NCBI GenBank assembly: GCA_963770375.1 | Contig: CAVYPM010000003.1 | Location: forward strand, 1-64,000 | Source: DASVBE01 sp963770375 | GTDB lineage: Bacteria; Actinomycetota; Actinomycetes; Streptosporangiales; Streptosporangiaceae | Direction: 5' to 3' | DNA: 64,000 nucleotides | Shown here: positions 25,603 through 33,706 of the stretch, piece by piece | How the letters are laid out: each line of letters begins with the position of its first letter | How positions within the stretch are numbered: the first letter of the stretch is position 1 | Notes under the pieces: model-generated | The model's input: only the letters and a program-made list of their open reading frames with translations | What the model was told of the DNA's origin: nothing | The model's database searches: none | Position numbers and translations under genes: made by a program

Positions 25603-26964
25603 GTGACCGACCACCCGTCCCGCGCTGAGGAAGCCCGTGCTGAGGAAGACCGCGAGTTCGGCTTCGAGACGCGGCAGCTGCACGCCGGGCAACGGCCCGA
25701 CCCGAACACGGGTGCCCGGGCGGTGCCGATCTTCCAGACGACCAGCTACGTGTTCGAGGACCCGGAGTCCGCGGCTGCCTACTTCAACCTGCAGGAGTAC
25801 GGGAACACGTACTCGCGCATCATGAACCCGACCGTGGCGGTGTTCGAGGAGCGGGTGGCGAACCTCGAGGGCGGCTGCGGCGCGGTGGCGTTCGCCAGCG
25901 GGATCGCCGCGCAGGCCGCCGCGCTGTTCACGCTGCTGGAGCCGGGGGACCACGTCGTCTCGTCCACGGCGCTCTACGGCGGCACGGTGAACCAGTTCAA
26001 GCACCTGCTGCGGAAGATGAACGTCGAGCTGACCTGGGTCGATCCCGACGATCTGGACGCGTGGCGGCAGGCGGTCCGCCCCACGACAAAGGCGTTCTTC
26101 GGCGAGACGATCGGCAACCCGGCCGGCAACGTGCTGGACATCGAGGCCGTCGCGGAAATCGCGCACGCCCACGGGCTGCCGCTGATCGTGGACAACACGT
26201 TCGCGACGCCGTACCTGTGCCGCCCCATCGAATGGGGCGCCGACATCGTGATCCACTCCGCGACCAAGTTCATCGGCGGCCACGGCACCAGCATCGGCGG
26301 CGTGGTCACCGAGTCGGGCCTGTTCAACTGGTCCAACGGCCGGTTCCCTGTCGTCGCGGATCCCTCGCCGGCCTACCACGGCCTGCAGTTCCACGAGACG
26401 TTCGGGACGTACGGCTACCTGATGAAGCTGCGGGCCGAGACCCTGCGCGATCTCGGCGCCGCGATGTCGCCGTTCAACGCCTTCCTGTTCCTGCAGGGGC
26501 TGGAGACGCTGTCGCTGCGGATGGAGCGCCACGTGGCGAACGCCCTGGCGGTCGCGGCGTTCCTGGAGTCCCACGAGCTCGCGTCGAAGGTGACCTACCC
26601 TGGCCTGCCGGGAAGCAGATACCAGCCGCTCGTGGCGAAGTACCTGCCCCGCGGGGCGGGGGCGGTGTTCTCGTTCGACTGCGCCGGCGGCCGGGCCGGC
26701 GGGCAGCAGCTCATCAGCGGCGTGCGGCTCTGGTCCCACCTGGCCAACGTCGGCGACGCGAAGAGCCTGATCATCCACCCGGCCAGCACGACGCACCGCC
26801 AGCTCAGCGATCAGGAGCTGCAGGCGGCCGGCGTCGGGCCCGGGTCGATCCGGCTGTCGGTGGGCTTGGAAACGCCCGCGGACCTGATCTGGGACCTGGA
26901 GCAGGGCTTCGCGTGCGTCACCGCGAAAGCCGAGGCGGCGGACGTGAAGGTAGCGACGGCATGA
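25603..26964 (+). CDS. metY: O-acetylhomoserine sulfhydrylase
   Basis: 453 residues from GTG, with AGGAAGAGG upstream. PLP-enzyme marks of the Cys/Met family: ETRQLHAGQ near the start, NTYSRIMNPT, VDNTFATPYLCRP, and the PLP lysine in HSATKFIGGHG near residue 222. The length and insertion pattern fit O-acetylhomoserine aminocarboxypropyltransferase rather than cystathionine gamma-synthase. It makes homocysteine (or methionine) from O-acetylhomoserine and sulfide, directly after MetX. The ATGA overlap with the next gene couples translation. Confidence 0.93.
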   Translation: MTDHPSRAEEARAEEDREFGFETRQLHAGQRPDPNTGARAVPIFQTTSYVFEDPESAAAYFNLQEYGNTYSRIMNPTVAVFEERVANLEGGCGAVAFASGIAAQAAALFTLLEPGDHVVSSTALYGGTVNQFKHLLRKMNVELTWVDPDDLDAWRQAVRPTTKAFFGETIGNPAGNVLDIEAVAEIAHAHGLPLIVDNTFATPYLCRPIEWGADIVIHSATKFIGGHGTSIGGVVTESGLFNWSNGRFPVVADPSPAYHGLQFHETFGTYGYLMKLRAETLRDLGAAMSPFNAFLFLQGLETLSLRMERHVANALAVAAFLESHELASKVTYPGLPGSRYQPLVAKYLPRGAGAVFSFDCAGGRAGGQQLISGVRLWSHLANVGDAKSLIIHPASTTHRQLSDQELQAAGVGPGSIRLSVGLETPADLIWDLEQGFACVTAKAEAADVKVATA

Positions 26965-27443
26965 CCGATCTCAGCCGGTACCAGGATCCGCTGACGATCC
27001 AGCGCGTGCTGCACACCGCCCGCACGGTCGCGATCGTGGGGCTGTCCGCGAACCCGCTGCGGGCCAGCTACTTCGTCGGGTACTACCTGCAGCGGCACGG
27101 CTACCAGGTCATCCCGGTCAACCCGCGCGAGACGGAGATCCTCGGCGAGAAGTGCTACCCGAGCCTGCTGGACGTCCCGGTGCACGTGGATGTGGTCGAC
27201 GTCTTCCGCACGCCGGGCGCGGTGCCTGCTATCGCACGGGAGGCACTGCAGATCGAGGCCGGTGCCCTGTGGTGCCAGTTCGGCGTGATCAGCGAGGAAG
27301 GCGCGCAGATCGCCACCGGCGGTGGCCTGCCGGTGGTCATGGACCGCTGCCTCAAGATCGAGCACGCGCGCTACCTGGGCCGGATGCACTGGCTCGGCTT
27401 CAGCACGCAGCGGATCACGTCGGTACGGACCGGGCTCCAGTAA
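26961..27443 (+). CDS. CoA-binding domain protein (YccU type)
   Basis: 160 residues, starting at the ATG that overlaps the metY stop. VAIVGLSANPLRASYFVGYY and QVIPVNPRETEILGEKCYPSL are the Rossmann-like CoA-binding fold, and GALWCQFGVISEEGAQIA with VMDRCLKIEH closes it. Stand-alone proteins of this kind have no proven enzyme role. Coupling to metX-metY suggests a part in methionine or acyl-CoA handling; this is inference. The 3' end overlaps the convergent gene by 29 bp. Confidence 0.87.
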   Translation: MTDLSRYQDPLTIQRVLHTARTVAIVGLSANPLRASYFVGYYLQRHGYQVIPVNPRETEILGEKCYPSLLDVPVHVDVVDVFRTPGAVPAIAREALQIEAGALWCQFGVISEEGAQIATGGGLPVVMDRCLKIEHARYLGRMHWLGFSTQRITSVRTGLQ

Positions 27444-28509
27444 GGCGGGGCTCGAGGTTCAGGAACTGGCCGTACCGGCGGGCGGCCTCCTCGAGGGCGC
27501 CCGCCTCCGCGGGCGTCAGGGCCCGGTAGGGCTGCAGGTCGAACCGCACCTGGTCACCGGTGACCGTGCGCTTCATGGCGGCGACGAGCTGCGCGCCGGC
27601 CAGGGCCATGCCGATCGCGGCTTCCCGGACGCGGGGCACGATGCCGGCGGCGTCGAGCATCCAGCGGGAGTCCTGGTATCCGCGGTAGGTCTCGTCCAGG
27701 ATCTGCAGCAGGTGACCCGCGGGCTCCTGCGGCCCGCTCGGGGGCTCCTCGCCGGGCGCGTGCCAGAAGGTACGGCCGTCGTGCCGGAACGAGCCGAGTT
27801 TGCCCCGCACCTGGGCCAGGCCGGCCCGCACGTCGGTGACGGTGAGGCTGGCCCAGTAGACGAGGTCCCGTTCGGTCGCCGGGCCGTGCCCGGTGAAGTA
27901 GCGCAGCGCGATCTCGGCCAGGGCCTCGTCGCGGCCGAGGCGGCGCGGGCTGGGCACGCGCTTATCCATGAGCGCGTAGGTGTGCTCGCCGCCGGCCACC
28001 GGCCCGCTGCAGACCAGGCCCTCCAGCTCGGCGTGCATCACGAGCATCATGACCATGTGGCCGCTGCCGTCGACGCCGGCCTGCCGCAGTTCCCCGGCCA
28101 GTTCGGTGCGGGTGAGGTGCCCGTGGCGGTCCAGGATGCTGACGACGGCGGCGAGCGCCTGGCCGACCGAGCGCTCGTCCATGCCGTGCATGCTGCGCAG
28201 CACCCGGCGGGTGACCTGCTGGAGCCGCGGGCCGGTCAGGTCCAGCAGCCAGCCGATGTCCTCGGCCCGGGAGAAGTGCCAGGTGGGCCGCAGCACGTGG
28301 GTGCGCACTACGGCGCCGTCATCGAGCCGGGCGGCCAGGTCGGCCTGATCCGCGTTCCTGGTGCGGGCGGCTACGGCCCAGGCGGCCTGGCTGGGGTTCT
28401 CGGCCTGCACCGCCAGCAGGGAGCCGACGGCACCGTCCGCCGACTCTGCGTGCGGCCGGGCCAGGCGCTGCGTGCGCAGCCGCCAGCGGGCAATGTCGAG
28501 ATCATGCAC
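27415..28509 (-). CDS. Winged helix DNA-binding domain protein (AlkZ/YcaQ-like, HTH_42)
   Basis: 364 residues. ARWRLRTQRLARP at the start, VHVLRPTWHF-like VRTHVLRPTWHFSRAEDIGW, and YPAL-like C-terminal sequence are typical of the DUF1006/HTH_42 family, which includes the glycosylase AlkZ and YcaQ. The catalytic QxQ motif is not clear: the site here reads LLAVQAENPSQAAW, which does contain Q-A-E. Family members act on DNA lesions such as crosslinks, but many actinobacterial copies are uncharacterised. It is convergent with the CoA-binding gene and 55 bp downstream of the small gene at 28675. Confidence 0.75.
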   Translation of the reverse strand: MHDLDIARWRLRTQRLARPHAESADGAVGSLLAVQAENPSQAAWAVAARTRNADQADLAARLDDGAVVRTHVLRPTWHFSRAEDIGWLLDLTGPRLQQVTRRVLRSMHGMDERSVGQALAAVVSILDRHGHLTRTELAGELRQAGVDGSGHMVMMLVMHAELEGLVCSGPVAGGEHTYALMDKRVPSPRRLGRDEALAEIALRYFTGHGPATERDLVYWASLTVTDVRAGLAQVRGKLGSFRHDGRTFWHAPGEEPPSGPQEPAGHLLQILDETYRGYQDSRWMLDAAGIVPRVREAAIGMALAGAQLVAAMKRTVTGDQVRFDLQPYRALTPAEAGALEEAARRYGQFLNLEPRLTGARSVPT

Positions 28510-28564
28510 CGGCGCCTCCCTTCCCTGCCCATGGCAGGTTAGCGGGAGGCGCCGGCCTTAAGGT

Positions 28565-28675
28565 CTATCGCTGGTCCTCGCGCAGGCCGAGGAAGAGCTC
28601 GTCCCGGCGGCGCTGCGCGTAGTTCATGTCGCTCACCACGCTGGCCACGCGCCGCACGATCCGCGAAATCCTCAT
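28565..28675 (-). CDS. Small protein of 36 aa
   Basis: ATG 28675 follows GAGAGGAGAA with normal spacing. The product, MRISRIVRRVASVVSDMNYA followed by QRRRDELFLGLREDQR, is basic at the start and resembles the N-terminal part of small actinobacterial proteins I recall with an MNYAQRR motif. Being too short for usual gene-size cut-offs, it is easily missed. No signal peptide or membrane helix. Role unknown. Confidence 0.6.
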   Translation of the reverse strand: MRISRIVRRVASVVSDMNYAQRRRDELFLGLREDQR

Positions 28676-28835
28676 TGCCGTTCTCCTCTCAGTTCCGGCC
28701 GCCACTGCGGCCATATCCTGAGCATCGCCGTAAGACCCCGGCGCGCCATCGGACGGACGCCTTACTTCCGGGCGGGACCCGGCTTAGGCGGTCGCTTAGG
28801 CGGCCTGATCCCGTCGCGGGCTAACGTGAGGCCCC

Positions 28836-29618
28836 ATGACCACCGACCTCGATCACCTCGCCATCGGCACGCCGGCCCTGACGGACGGCTGGGAACTGTT
28901 CGGCGGCCTTCTCGGCGGGACCTGGGCCTACGGCGGCGACTCCCCCGGGTACTGGTGGGGCCAGCTGGAGTTCGCCACCGGCCCGAAGATCGAGCTGCTG
29001 ACCCCCACCGGCGGGCCGGACGCCGCGTTTCTCGAGCGCTTCCTGGCCAGCCGCGGCGCGGGCGCGCACCACCTCAACTTCCTCGTCTCCGACATCACCG
29101 AGGCGCTGGCCAGGACGCGGGCCTTCGGCATCGAGCCGGTCGGCGTCAGCCTGGACCATCCCCGCTGGAAGGAAGCCTTCCTGCACCCGCGCCAGGCGCA
29201 CGGCATCGTCATCCAGCTGGCCCAGCAGGAGGGCTCCCCGGTCTCCCCGCCGCCCGCCGGGCTGCCCGGGCCGGGCCCGGCGGCCGGCTTCAGCCTGATC
29301 GAGCACCACGTCGGTGACCTGGACGGCGCGGTGCGGCTGTTCCGCGACGTCCTGGAAGGCCAGCACAGTCTCGACGGCCAGCCGGGCCCGGCCCGCACAG
29401 AAACCGCCAGCACGGAATCCGCCAGCACGGGGACCGCCGAGCTGACCTGGCCCGGCGGCAAGAGGATCCGGCTGGTGCACGAGGACGGCCTGCCGCTGGG
29501 CGGCGCGCTGCACCACGTCAGCTTCACCCGCACCGCCGGGGAGTTCAGCGCCCAGGACCGCGAGCGCGCGGGCCTGCTGGCCAAGCGCCTCGGCGTGGGC
29601 CTGGAGCTGGGCGGCTAA
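28836..29618 (+). CDS. VOC/glyoxalase-like protein
   Basis: 260 residues in two halves: DHLAIGTPALTDGWELFGGL opens the first beta-alpha-beta unit, HHLNFLVSDITEALARTRAF the second, and IEHHVGDLDGAVRLFRDVL with ALHHVSFTRT repeats the pattern. His and Glu residues at the usual metal positions (DHLAIG, EHHVGD) are there, so a metal-dependent dioxygenase or lyase is possible, but no substrate can be read. A 15-bp repeat encodes the ESAST linker near 29405. A direct repeat CTTAGGCGG occurs twice just upstream, near 28783-28805. Confidence 0.78.
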   Translation: MTTDLDHLAIGTPALTDGWELFGGLLGGTWAYGGDSPGYWWGQLEFATGPKIELLTPTGGPDAAFLERFLASRGAGAHHLNFLVSDITEALARTRAFGIEPVGVSLDHPRWKEAFLHPRQAHGIVIQLAQQEGSPVSPPPAGLPGPGPAAGFSLIEHHVGDLDGAVRLFRDVLEGQHSLDGQPGPARTETASTESASTGTAELTWPGGKRIRLVHEDGLPLGGALHHVSFTRTAGEFSAQDRERAGLLAKRLGVGLELGG

Positions 29619-29636
29619 GCGCCGGCCTGCCCCCGG

Positions 29637-30179
29637 TCAGCTATCGCGGCCGGATGGCTCGACGTCAGCTTCGGTCGAGGTGAGATAGGCGCGCAGCGAC
29701 ATGTGAGCGAAGTGCAGCAGCTCGGGCGCGGGCCCACGGCTGGAGCGCTGCGGGGTGATGGACACCGGGACGAGCGTCACGGTCTGGAGTGCGCCGTCAC
29801 CGGCGAGGACCCGCCGGAGTGCATCGGTGATGGTGACGAAGGTGTCCAGCGGGGTCAGTTGATGCGCCGGCCGCAGGTCGGTCGGGTCAGCGGACGGCGC
29901 GGGCACCTCGCAGTGCCCCTCATCCCCGAAGCAGCCGCCGTGACCGAACACGGTGAACCGCCCGGCGTAACCATGCTCGGCGGTCCGTGGGGTATCGGCG
30001 GTAGCCGCCGGATCGTTAAGGAACAGGCGCACCTCATAAGAGCTCCCGGAATGATCAACTCCGGTGAAAACCAAGTCTGCCCGGGTGAATGCGGCAAGGC
30101 CTTCTTCTGGCGGGAAAGGAAGGCTGATGATGAGGGTCTGCTCAGTACTGCCTGCGCTGGCTGCGGCCGCTGTGACCAT
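29637..30179 (-). CDS. Tyrosinase-associated C-terminal-domain-like protein
   Basis: 180 residues from an ATG with GAGGAGG upstream, 9 bp after the tyrosinase stop. It starts TLIISLPFPPEEGLAAFTRA, continues with FTGVDHSGSSYEVRLFLNDP, and has FGHGGCFGDEGHCEVP in the middle and LVPVSITP near the end. This pattern resembles the C-terminal beta-barrel of polyphenol oxidases, which caps the copper site, here coded as its own protein. It lacks a signal peptide. I infer a partner, lid or copper-loading helper for the tyrosinase. Confidence in the family is moderate. Confidence 0.65.
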   Translation of the reverse strand: MVTAAAASAGSTEQTLIISLPFPPEEGLAAFTRADLVFTGVDHSGSSYEVRLFLNDPAATADTPRTAEHGYAGRFTVFGHGGCFGDEGHCEVPAPSADPTDLRPAHQLTPLDTFVTITDALRRVLAGDGALQTVTLVPVSITPQRSSRGPAPELLHFAHMSLRAYLTSTEADVEPSGRDS

Positions 30180-30188
30180 CGTTCCTCC

Positions 30189-30988
30189 TCAGCCGATGAC
30201 CTGGGCGGCGTACTCATAACCCAGTGTAGAGATGTCCAGGACCTTGCTCACGGTCACCGGCCACGGCGCCAGCACCTGGCCCAGCAGACCGGCTTCCGGG
30301 CTGGTCCCATGAGGGCTGATCTGCCACAGATACCACAGCCGATCGATCATGGCGTGGTGCGCCCAGAACACCGGATCGTAGGACGCGATCGGCACCACCG
30401 ACATTGCCCCGCCCACCCAGCCGTGCACGCCGTTATGAATGCTTTCCACAAGCGTGCTGAATTCGCTGAAGGTGGTGGCTCTCAGCGCCCGGGCCACGGT
30501 CCCCGTGCGGGGCAGCTCGTCAGGAACGTCCGGATCCCGTACCGTCACTGGGTCTGGGCCGTCTGTTATCGCGCCGGGCAGCCTTTCCCTTATCAGCTCG
30601 AGGTAGTCATCGCTCAGGGTCACCGGGCCGGCCGCCAGCGGGTTGTCCCCCCGGCCGGGTCAGCCAGATACCCCGTTGGCAAGCCGTCCGCGTGCGCCGC
30701 CGCTGACGTCCAGTCCCACCAGGGAAGGCTGACCGTCAGGGTCTGGTCGCCGCGGACCCGGCGCAGCGCGTCGGTCAGCGCCAGCTCGAAGAAGTACAGG
30801 TAAGCCCGGTGCCAGGGCAGGAACTGCAGCGTCCCGTGCTGGCAGTACCCGGGCAGCGGCAGTCCGTGCAGGCCGGCATGGTAGGCCCATCCGCGGTCGT
30901 CGTGCAGGTTGTACACCGCCGCGAAGGCATCCCGGAAGTCAGTTAATTCAGCAGTACCCAGCGTCGCAATGCTTTTCCGAACCCCCAC
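30189..30988 (-). pseudogene. Tyrosinase (frameshift in a G6 run)
   Basis: GTG 30988 follows AAGGGGGG with six bases between. The first frame gives VGVRKSIATLGTAELTDFRD, CuA ligands in WAYHAGLHG and LQFLPWHRAYLYFFE, then WDWTSAAAHADG. In a run of six G near 30645-30650 the frame slips; the next frame holds NGVHGWVGG and CuB DPVFWAHHAMIDRLWYLW, ending at 30189. All copper ligands survive in one or other frame. One missing G would explain it, so a homopolymer error is likely. The enzyme oxidises phenols to quinones. No MelC1-type caddie is seen; the following gene may take that role. Confidence 0.8.
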
Positions 30989-31056
30989 CGCAAACCCCCC
31001 TTGGCCGCGTGCGCCCACCCACCTCCGCAGGAGCCAACGGGCTTATCATTACACGG

Positions 31057-31737
31057 CTAGGGCTCCGCGGGCGGGCCAGTCTCCCCGAGGCGGTAGCCCG
31101 CCCCGGGCACGGTCCCGATCACCGGCGGGTCGCCCAGCTTGCGGCGCAGTGTCATCACCGCGACCCGCACCGCGTTCGTAAACGGGTCAGCGTGCTCGTC
31201 CCACGCCTTCTCCAGGAGCTCCTCGGCGCTGACCACCGTGCCCTCGGCCCGCATCAGCACCTCGAGCACCGCGAACTCCTTGGGCGCGAGCTCCAGCTGC
31301 CGCCCGTCCCGCCAGGCCAGGCGGCGCGGCAGGTCCAGCCGGATCCCGGCCCGGTCCAGCACCGGCGGCAGGGCGGGCCGGGCCCGGCGGCCAAGCGACC
31401 CGACCCGGGCGACCAGCTCGGCGAACGCGAACGGCTTGGTGAGGTAGTCGTCCGCGCCGAGGTCGAGGCCGTCCACCCGGTCCCAGATCCCGGCCGCCGC
31501 GGTGAGCATCAGCACCCGGGCTTCCCCGCCCATCGCGACGATCTGCTTGCAGACCTCGTCGCCGTGCACCTTCGGCAGGTCGCGATCGAGGATCACCACG
31601 TCGTAGCGGTGCACGGCCACGCGCTCCAGCGCCGCTTCCCCGTCGTAGCAGACGTCGACGGCCATCGTCCGCCGCCGCAGCCCCTTGGCGATCGCGTCGG
31701 CCATCAGCCGCTCGTCCTCGGCCACCAGCACGCGCAT
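31057..31737 (-). CDS. OmpR/PhoB-family response regulator
   Basis: 226 residues. Receiver: acidic pair near residues 8-9 (VAEDER), phosphoacceptor Asp51 in VVILDRDLP, Thr in VLMLTAA and Lys in YLTKPF. The winged-helix output domain follows with LELAPKEFAVLEVLMRAEG and GYRLGE. No kinase gene is next to it; the nearest, at 37117, lies 5.4 kb away on the other strand but has a similar leader sequence. Direct GGATAA repeats spaced 11 bp at 31785 and 31796 are probably its own binding sites. The gene diverges from the glycosyltransferase at 31849. Confidence 0.9.
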   Translation of the reverse strand: MRVLVAEDERLMADAIAKGLRRRTMAVDVCYDGEAALERVAVHRYDVVILDRDLPKVHGDEVCKQIVAMGGEARVLMLTAAAGIWDRVDGLDLGADDYLTKPFAFAELVARVGSLGRRARPALPPVLDRAGIRLDLPRRLAWRDGRQLELAPKEFAVLEVLMRAEGTVVSAEELLEKAWDEHADPFTNAVRVAVMTLRRKLGDPPVIGTVPGAGYRLGETGPPAEP

Positions 31738-31770
31738 GAGGCGCCTCCCCGTGTGGTCGCGCCCGTGACA

Positions 31771-31801
31771 TTATCCGCGCCATGGGATAAACGGAGGATA
31801 A
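31771..31801. promoter_or_regulatory. Probable response-regulator binding sites (GGATAA direct repeats)
   Basis: GGATAA at 31785-31790 and 31796-31801, spaced 11 bp start to start as usual for OmpR-family sites, plus an inverted TTATCC at 31771-31776. They lie between the response regulator (-) and the glycosyltransferase (+) and could control both. Confidence 0.55.
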
Positions 31802-31848
31802 GCGCTGGCCTTACCGTCCCGGTACGCCCGGTTCCGTAAGCCAGTGGC

Positions 31849-33369
31849 ATGCCTGTCCGCCTTCTCTCCCGTCCTGTCCCTGGAGTCCCGGACGTCCGGC
31901 GGCCCGCCCGCCGGCCGGACGGGGCGCTGCTCGTTCCCCCGGCTGCGGCCCTCGCCATCATGCTGTGGGGGCTCAACGGGCCGTCCTACTGGCGCGACGA
32001 GGCCGACACGGTCTCGGCGGTGGCCCGCTCGCTGCCCCAGCTGATCCGGATGCTCGGCCACGTCGACGCCGTGCACGGGCTGTACTACCTGCTGCTCTGG
32101 CCGGTCGCCCAGGTCGCGGGCACCGGTGAGATGGCGACCCGGCTGCCGTCGGCGCTGGCGATGGCGGCGGCGGCTTTCTGGGTCGCGGCGATCGCCCGGC
32201 GGCTGGTGTCCCGCCGCGCCGCCCTGTGCGCCGGGCTGCTGTTCGCCGCCCTGCCCGAGGCCAGCATGCAGGGGCACAACGCCCGCCCGTACGCGATGGT
32301 GATCGCGGCCGCGACGGCGTCCAGCTACCTGCTGCTGCGGGTGGCCGAGGATCCCCGGCGGGCGCGGGTTGCCGGGTACGGCCTGTCCCTGGTTCTGCTC
32401 GGCTATCTGCACATGTTCGCGCTGCTGCTGGTCCCCGTGCACGCGATCGCGCTGGCCGGGCCGGGTGGCGTCCGGCCGCATCAGCTTTTCCGGCGCTGGC
32501 TGGCCGCGGCCGCCGCGGCGTGCGCGGCCGTCGTCCCGCTGGTGCTGCTGGGCTGGGCCCAGCGCGGTCAGATCGGCTGGATCTCACGGCCCGGCTGGCA
32601 CGAGGCGAGCCAGCTCGTGGTGGCGCTGACCGGCGGCGCGGTGCTGGCCAGCGGCCTCATCGGGCTGCTGGCGGCGGGCGGTGCGGTGCGCCTTGGCCGG
32701 GCCGGGCCGGGCGGGAGCGGCGCCCGCGCCGGCGGCGGGCGGCGGCTGGCCTGGCTGGCCGTGCCGTGGCTGGTCCTGCCGCCGGTAGTGCTGTTCGCGG
32801 TCTCGGCGGTGAAGCCCGTCTACTACCTCCCCTACGTGCTGTTCTGCCTGCCCGCGACGGCGCTGCTGGGCGGCGCCTTCCTGGCCGGGCTGAGCTGGCC
32901 GGCCCGGGCGGCCGCCGCCGCGCTGGCGGCCGCGCTCATCATCCCCACGCAGATCGCGATCCGGGTGCCGGGCAGCGGCGGGTCGCTGTGGCCGGCCGAC
33001 CAGATCCTGGCCGCCGGGGCGCAGCCGGGCGACGCGATCATCTACCCGCAGGGCGGCATCCCGCCGTGGGATCTCGCCTACGCCGACGGGTTCGGGCGGC
33101 TGCGGGACATCGGCCAGGCGGAACCGGGCGCGGCCACGGGCCGGCTCTACGGGGTCAGCGTGCCGCGATCCGTGCTGCTGCACCGCGAATGCGGGGTGCG
33201 CCGGATCTGGGTCGCCGAGATCGGGCCGCAGTGGCGCAGCCTCAGCGGGTATCTGGCGCCCGGGTTCCGGCTGGCCGGCCAGTGGGAGCCGTTCGGCGCC
33301 GCGATGCGGCTGTGGCTCTACCAGCAGACAGGTGCGGCGGGCGGGCCGGATGGCGCATGCTGCTGCTGA
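31849..33369 (+). CDS. GT-C type membrane glycosyltransferase (GT39-like)
   Basis: 506 residues with about 10-12 hydrophobic segments. LNGPSYWRDEADTVSAVARS near residue 45 holds the acidic pair after the first membrane helix that is typical of GT-C enzymes using polyprenyl-phosphate sugars. HGLYYLLLWPV and MQGHNARPYAMV follow in the next loops, and the C-terminal about 130 residues form an extracytoplasmic domain. I infer transfer of a sugar to a lipid or protein on the outer face of the membrane. It is divergent from the response regulator with shared GGATAA sites. Confidence 0.8.
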   Translation: MPVRLLSRPVPGVPDVRRPARRPDGALLVPPAAALAIMLWGLNGPSYWRDEADTVSAVARSLPQLIRMLGHVDAVHGLYYLLLWPVAQVAGTGEMATRLPSALAMAAAAFWVAAIARRLVSRRAALCAGLLFAALPEASMQGHNARPYAMVIAAATASSYLLLRVAEDPRRARVAGYGLSLVLLGYLHMFALLLVPVHAIALAGPGGVRPHQLFRRWLAAAAAACAAVVPLVLLGWAQRGQIGWISRPGWHEASQLVVALTGGAVLASGLIGLLAAGGAVRLGRAGPGGSGARAGGGRRLAWLAVPWLVLPPVVLFAVSAVKPVYYLPYVLFCLPATALLGGAFLAGLSWPARAAAAALAAALIIPTQIAIRVPGSGGSLWPADQILAAGAQPGDAIIYPQGGIPPWDLAYADGFGRLRDIGQAEPGAATGRLYGVSVPRSVLLHRECGVRRIWVAEIGPQWRSLSGYLAPGFRLAGQWEPFGAAMRLWLYQQTGAAGGPDGACCC

Positions 33370-33396
33370 CAGCCAGCCGAGCAGCGGAGGCCAGCA

Positions 33397-33624
33397 ATGA
33401 CCAGCACCGGTGGCAGCAGCACCCCCGACGTCGCGTCCCGGGCGGCGCTGCTGAAGGAAACCGCCGAGCACCATGACCCGTACGAGAAGAGCCACGCGCC
33501 GCACAACTGGTGGGACTGGTACTCCGCCTACATGATCGCCCGCGAGCAGGGCCAGTCCCCGGACGTCGCCGCCGCCACCGCGGGCCGATACATGACCGAC
33601 GTGCTGGGCGTCGCGAGCCTGTGA
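33397..33624 (+). CDS. Small conserved protein, 75 aa
   Basis: ATG with GCGGAGG upstream, 27 bp after the glycosyltransferase stop. Core HNWWDWYSAYMIAREQGQSP and AATAGRYMTDVLGV match small actinobacterial proteins that databases often label bleomycin-resistance-like, without good evidence as far as I know. Trp/His-rich, soluble, no signal peptide. It probably shares the glycosyltransferase transcript. Confidence 0.75.
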   Translation: MTSTGGSSTPDVASRAALLKETAEHHDPYEKSHAPHNWWDWYSAYMIAREQGQSPDVAAATAGRYMTDVLGVASL

Positions 33625-33670
33625 GCCGACTCGGGGAGCCACCCCGCGCGGCTGGCCCGTGACGGCAGGG

Positions 33671-33696
33671 CCCGCGCCGCGGCCACCGTAACCCTT
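33671..33696. repeat. 26-bp intergenic repeat, copy 2
   Basis: Matches 6685-6710 in 24 of 26 positions and lies between the small gene (+) and the ABC permease gene (-), again a convergent junction. The sub-motif AAGGGTTACG on the other strand also occurs near 46784, upstream of the LAL gene. Confidence 0.55.
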
Positions 33697-33706
33697 GAAA
33701 AAACCC

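Noticed and set aside
33397..33624. Bleomycin-resistance protein
   Set aside because: A name sometimes given to this small family; the 75 residues lack a VOC/bleomycin-binding fold.
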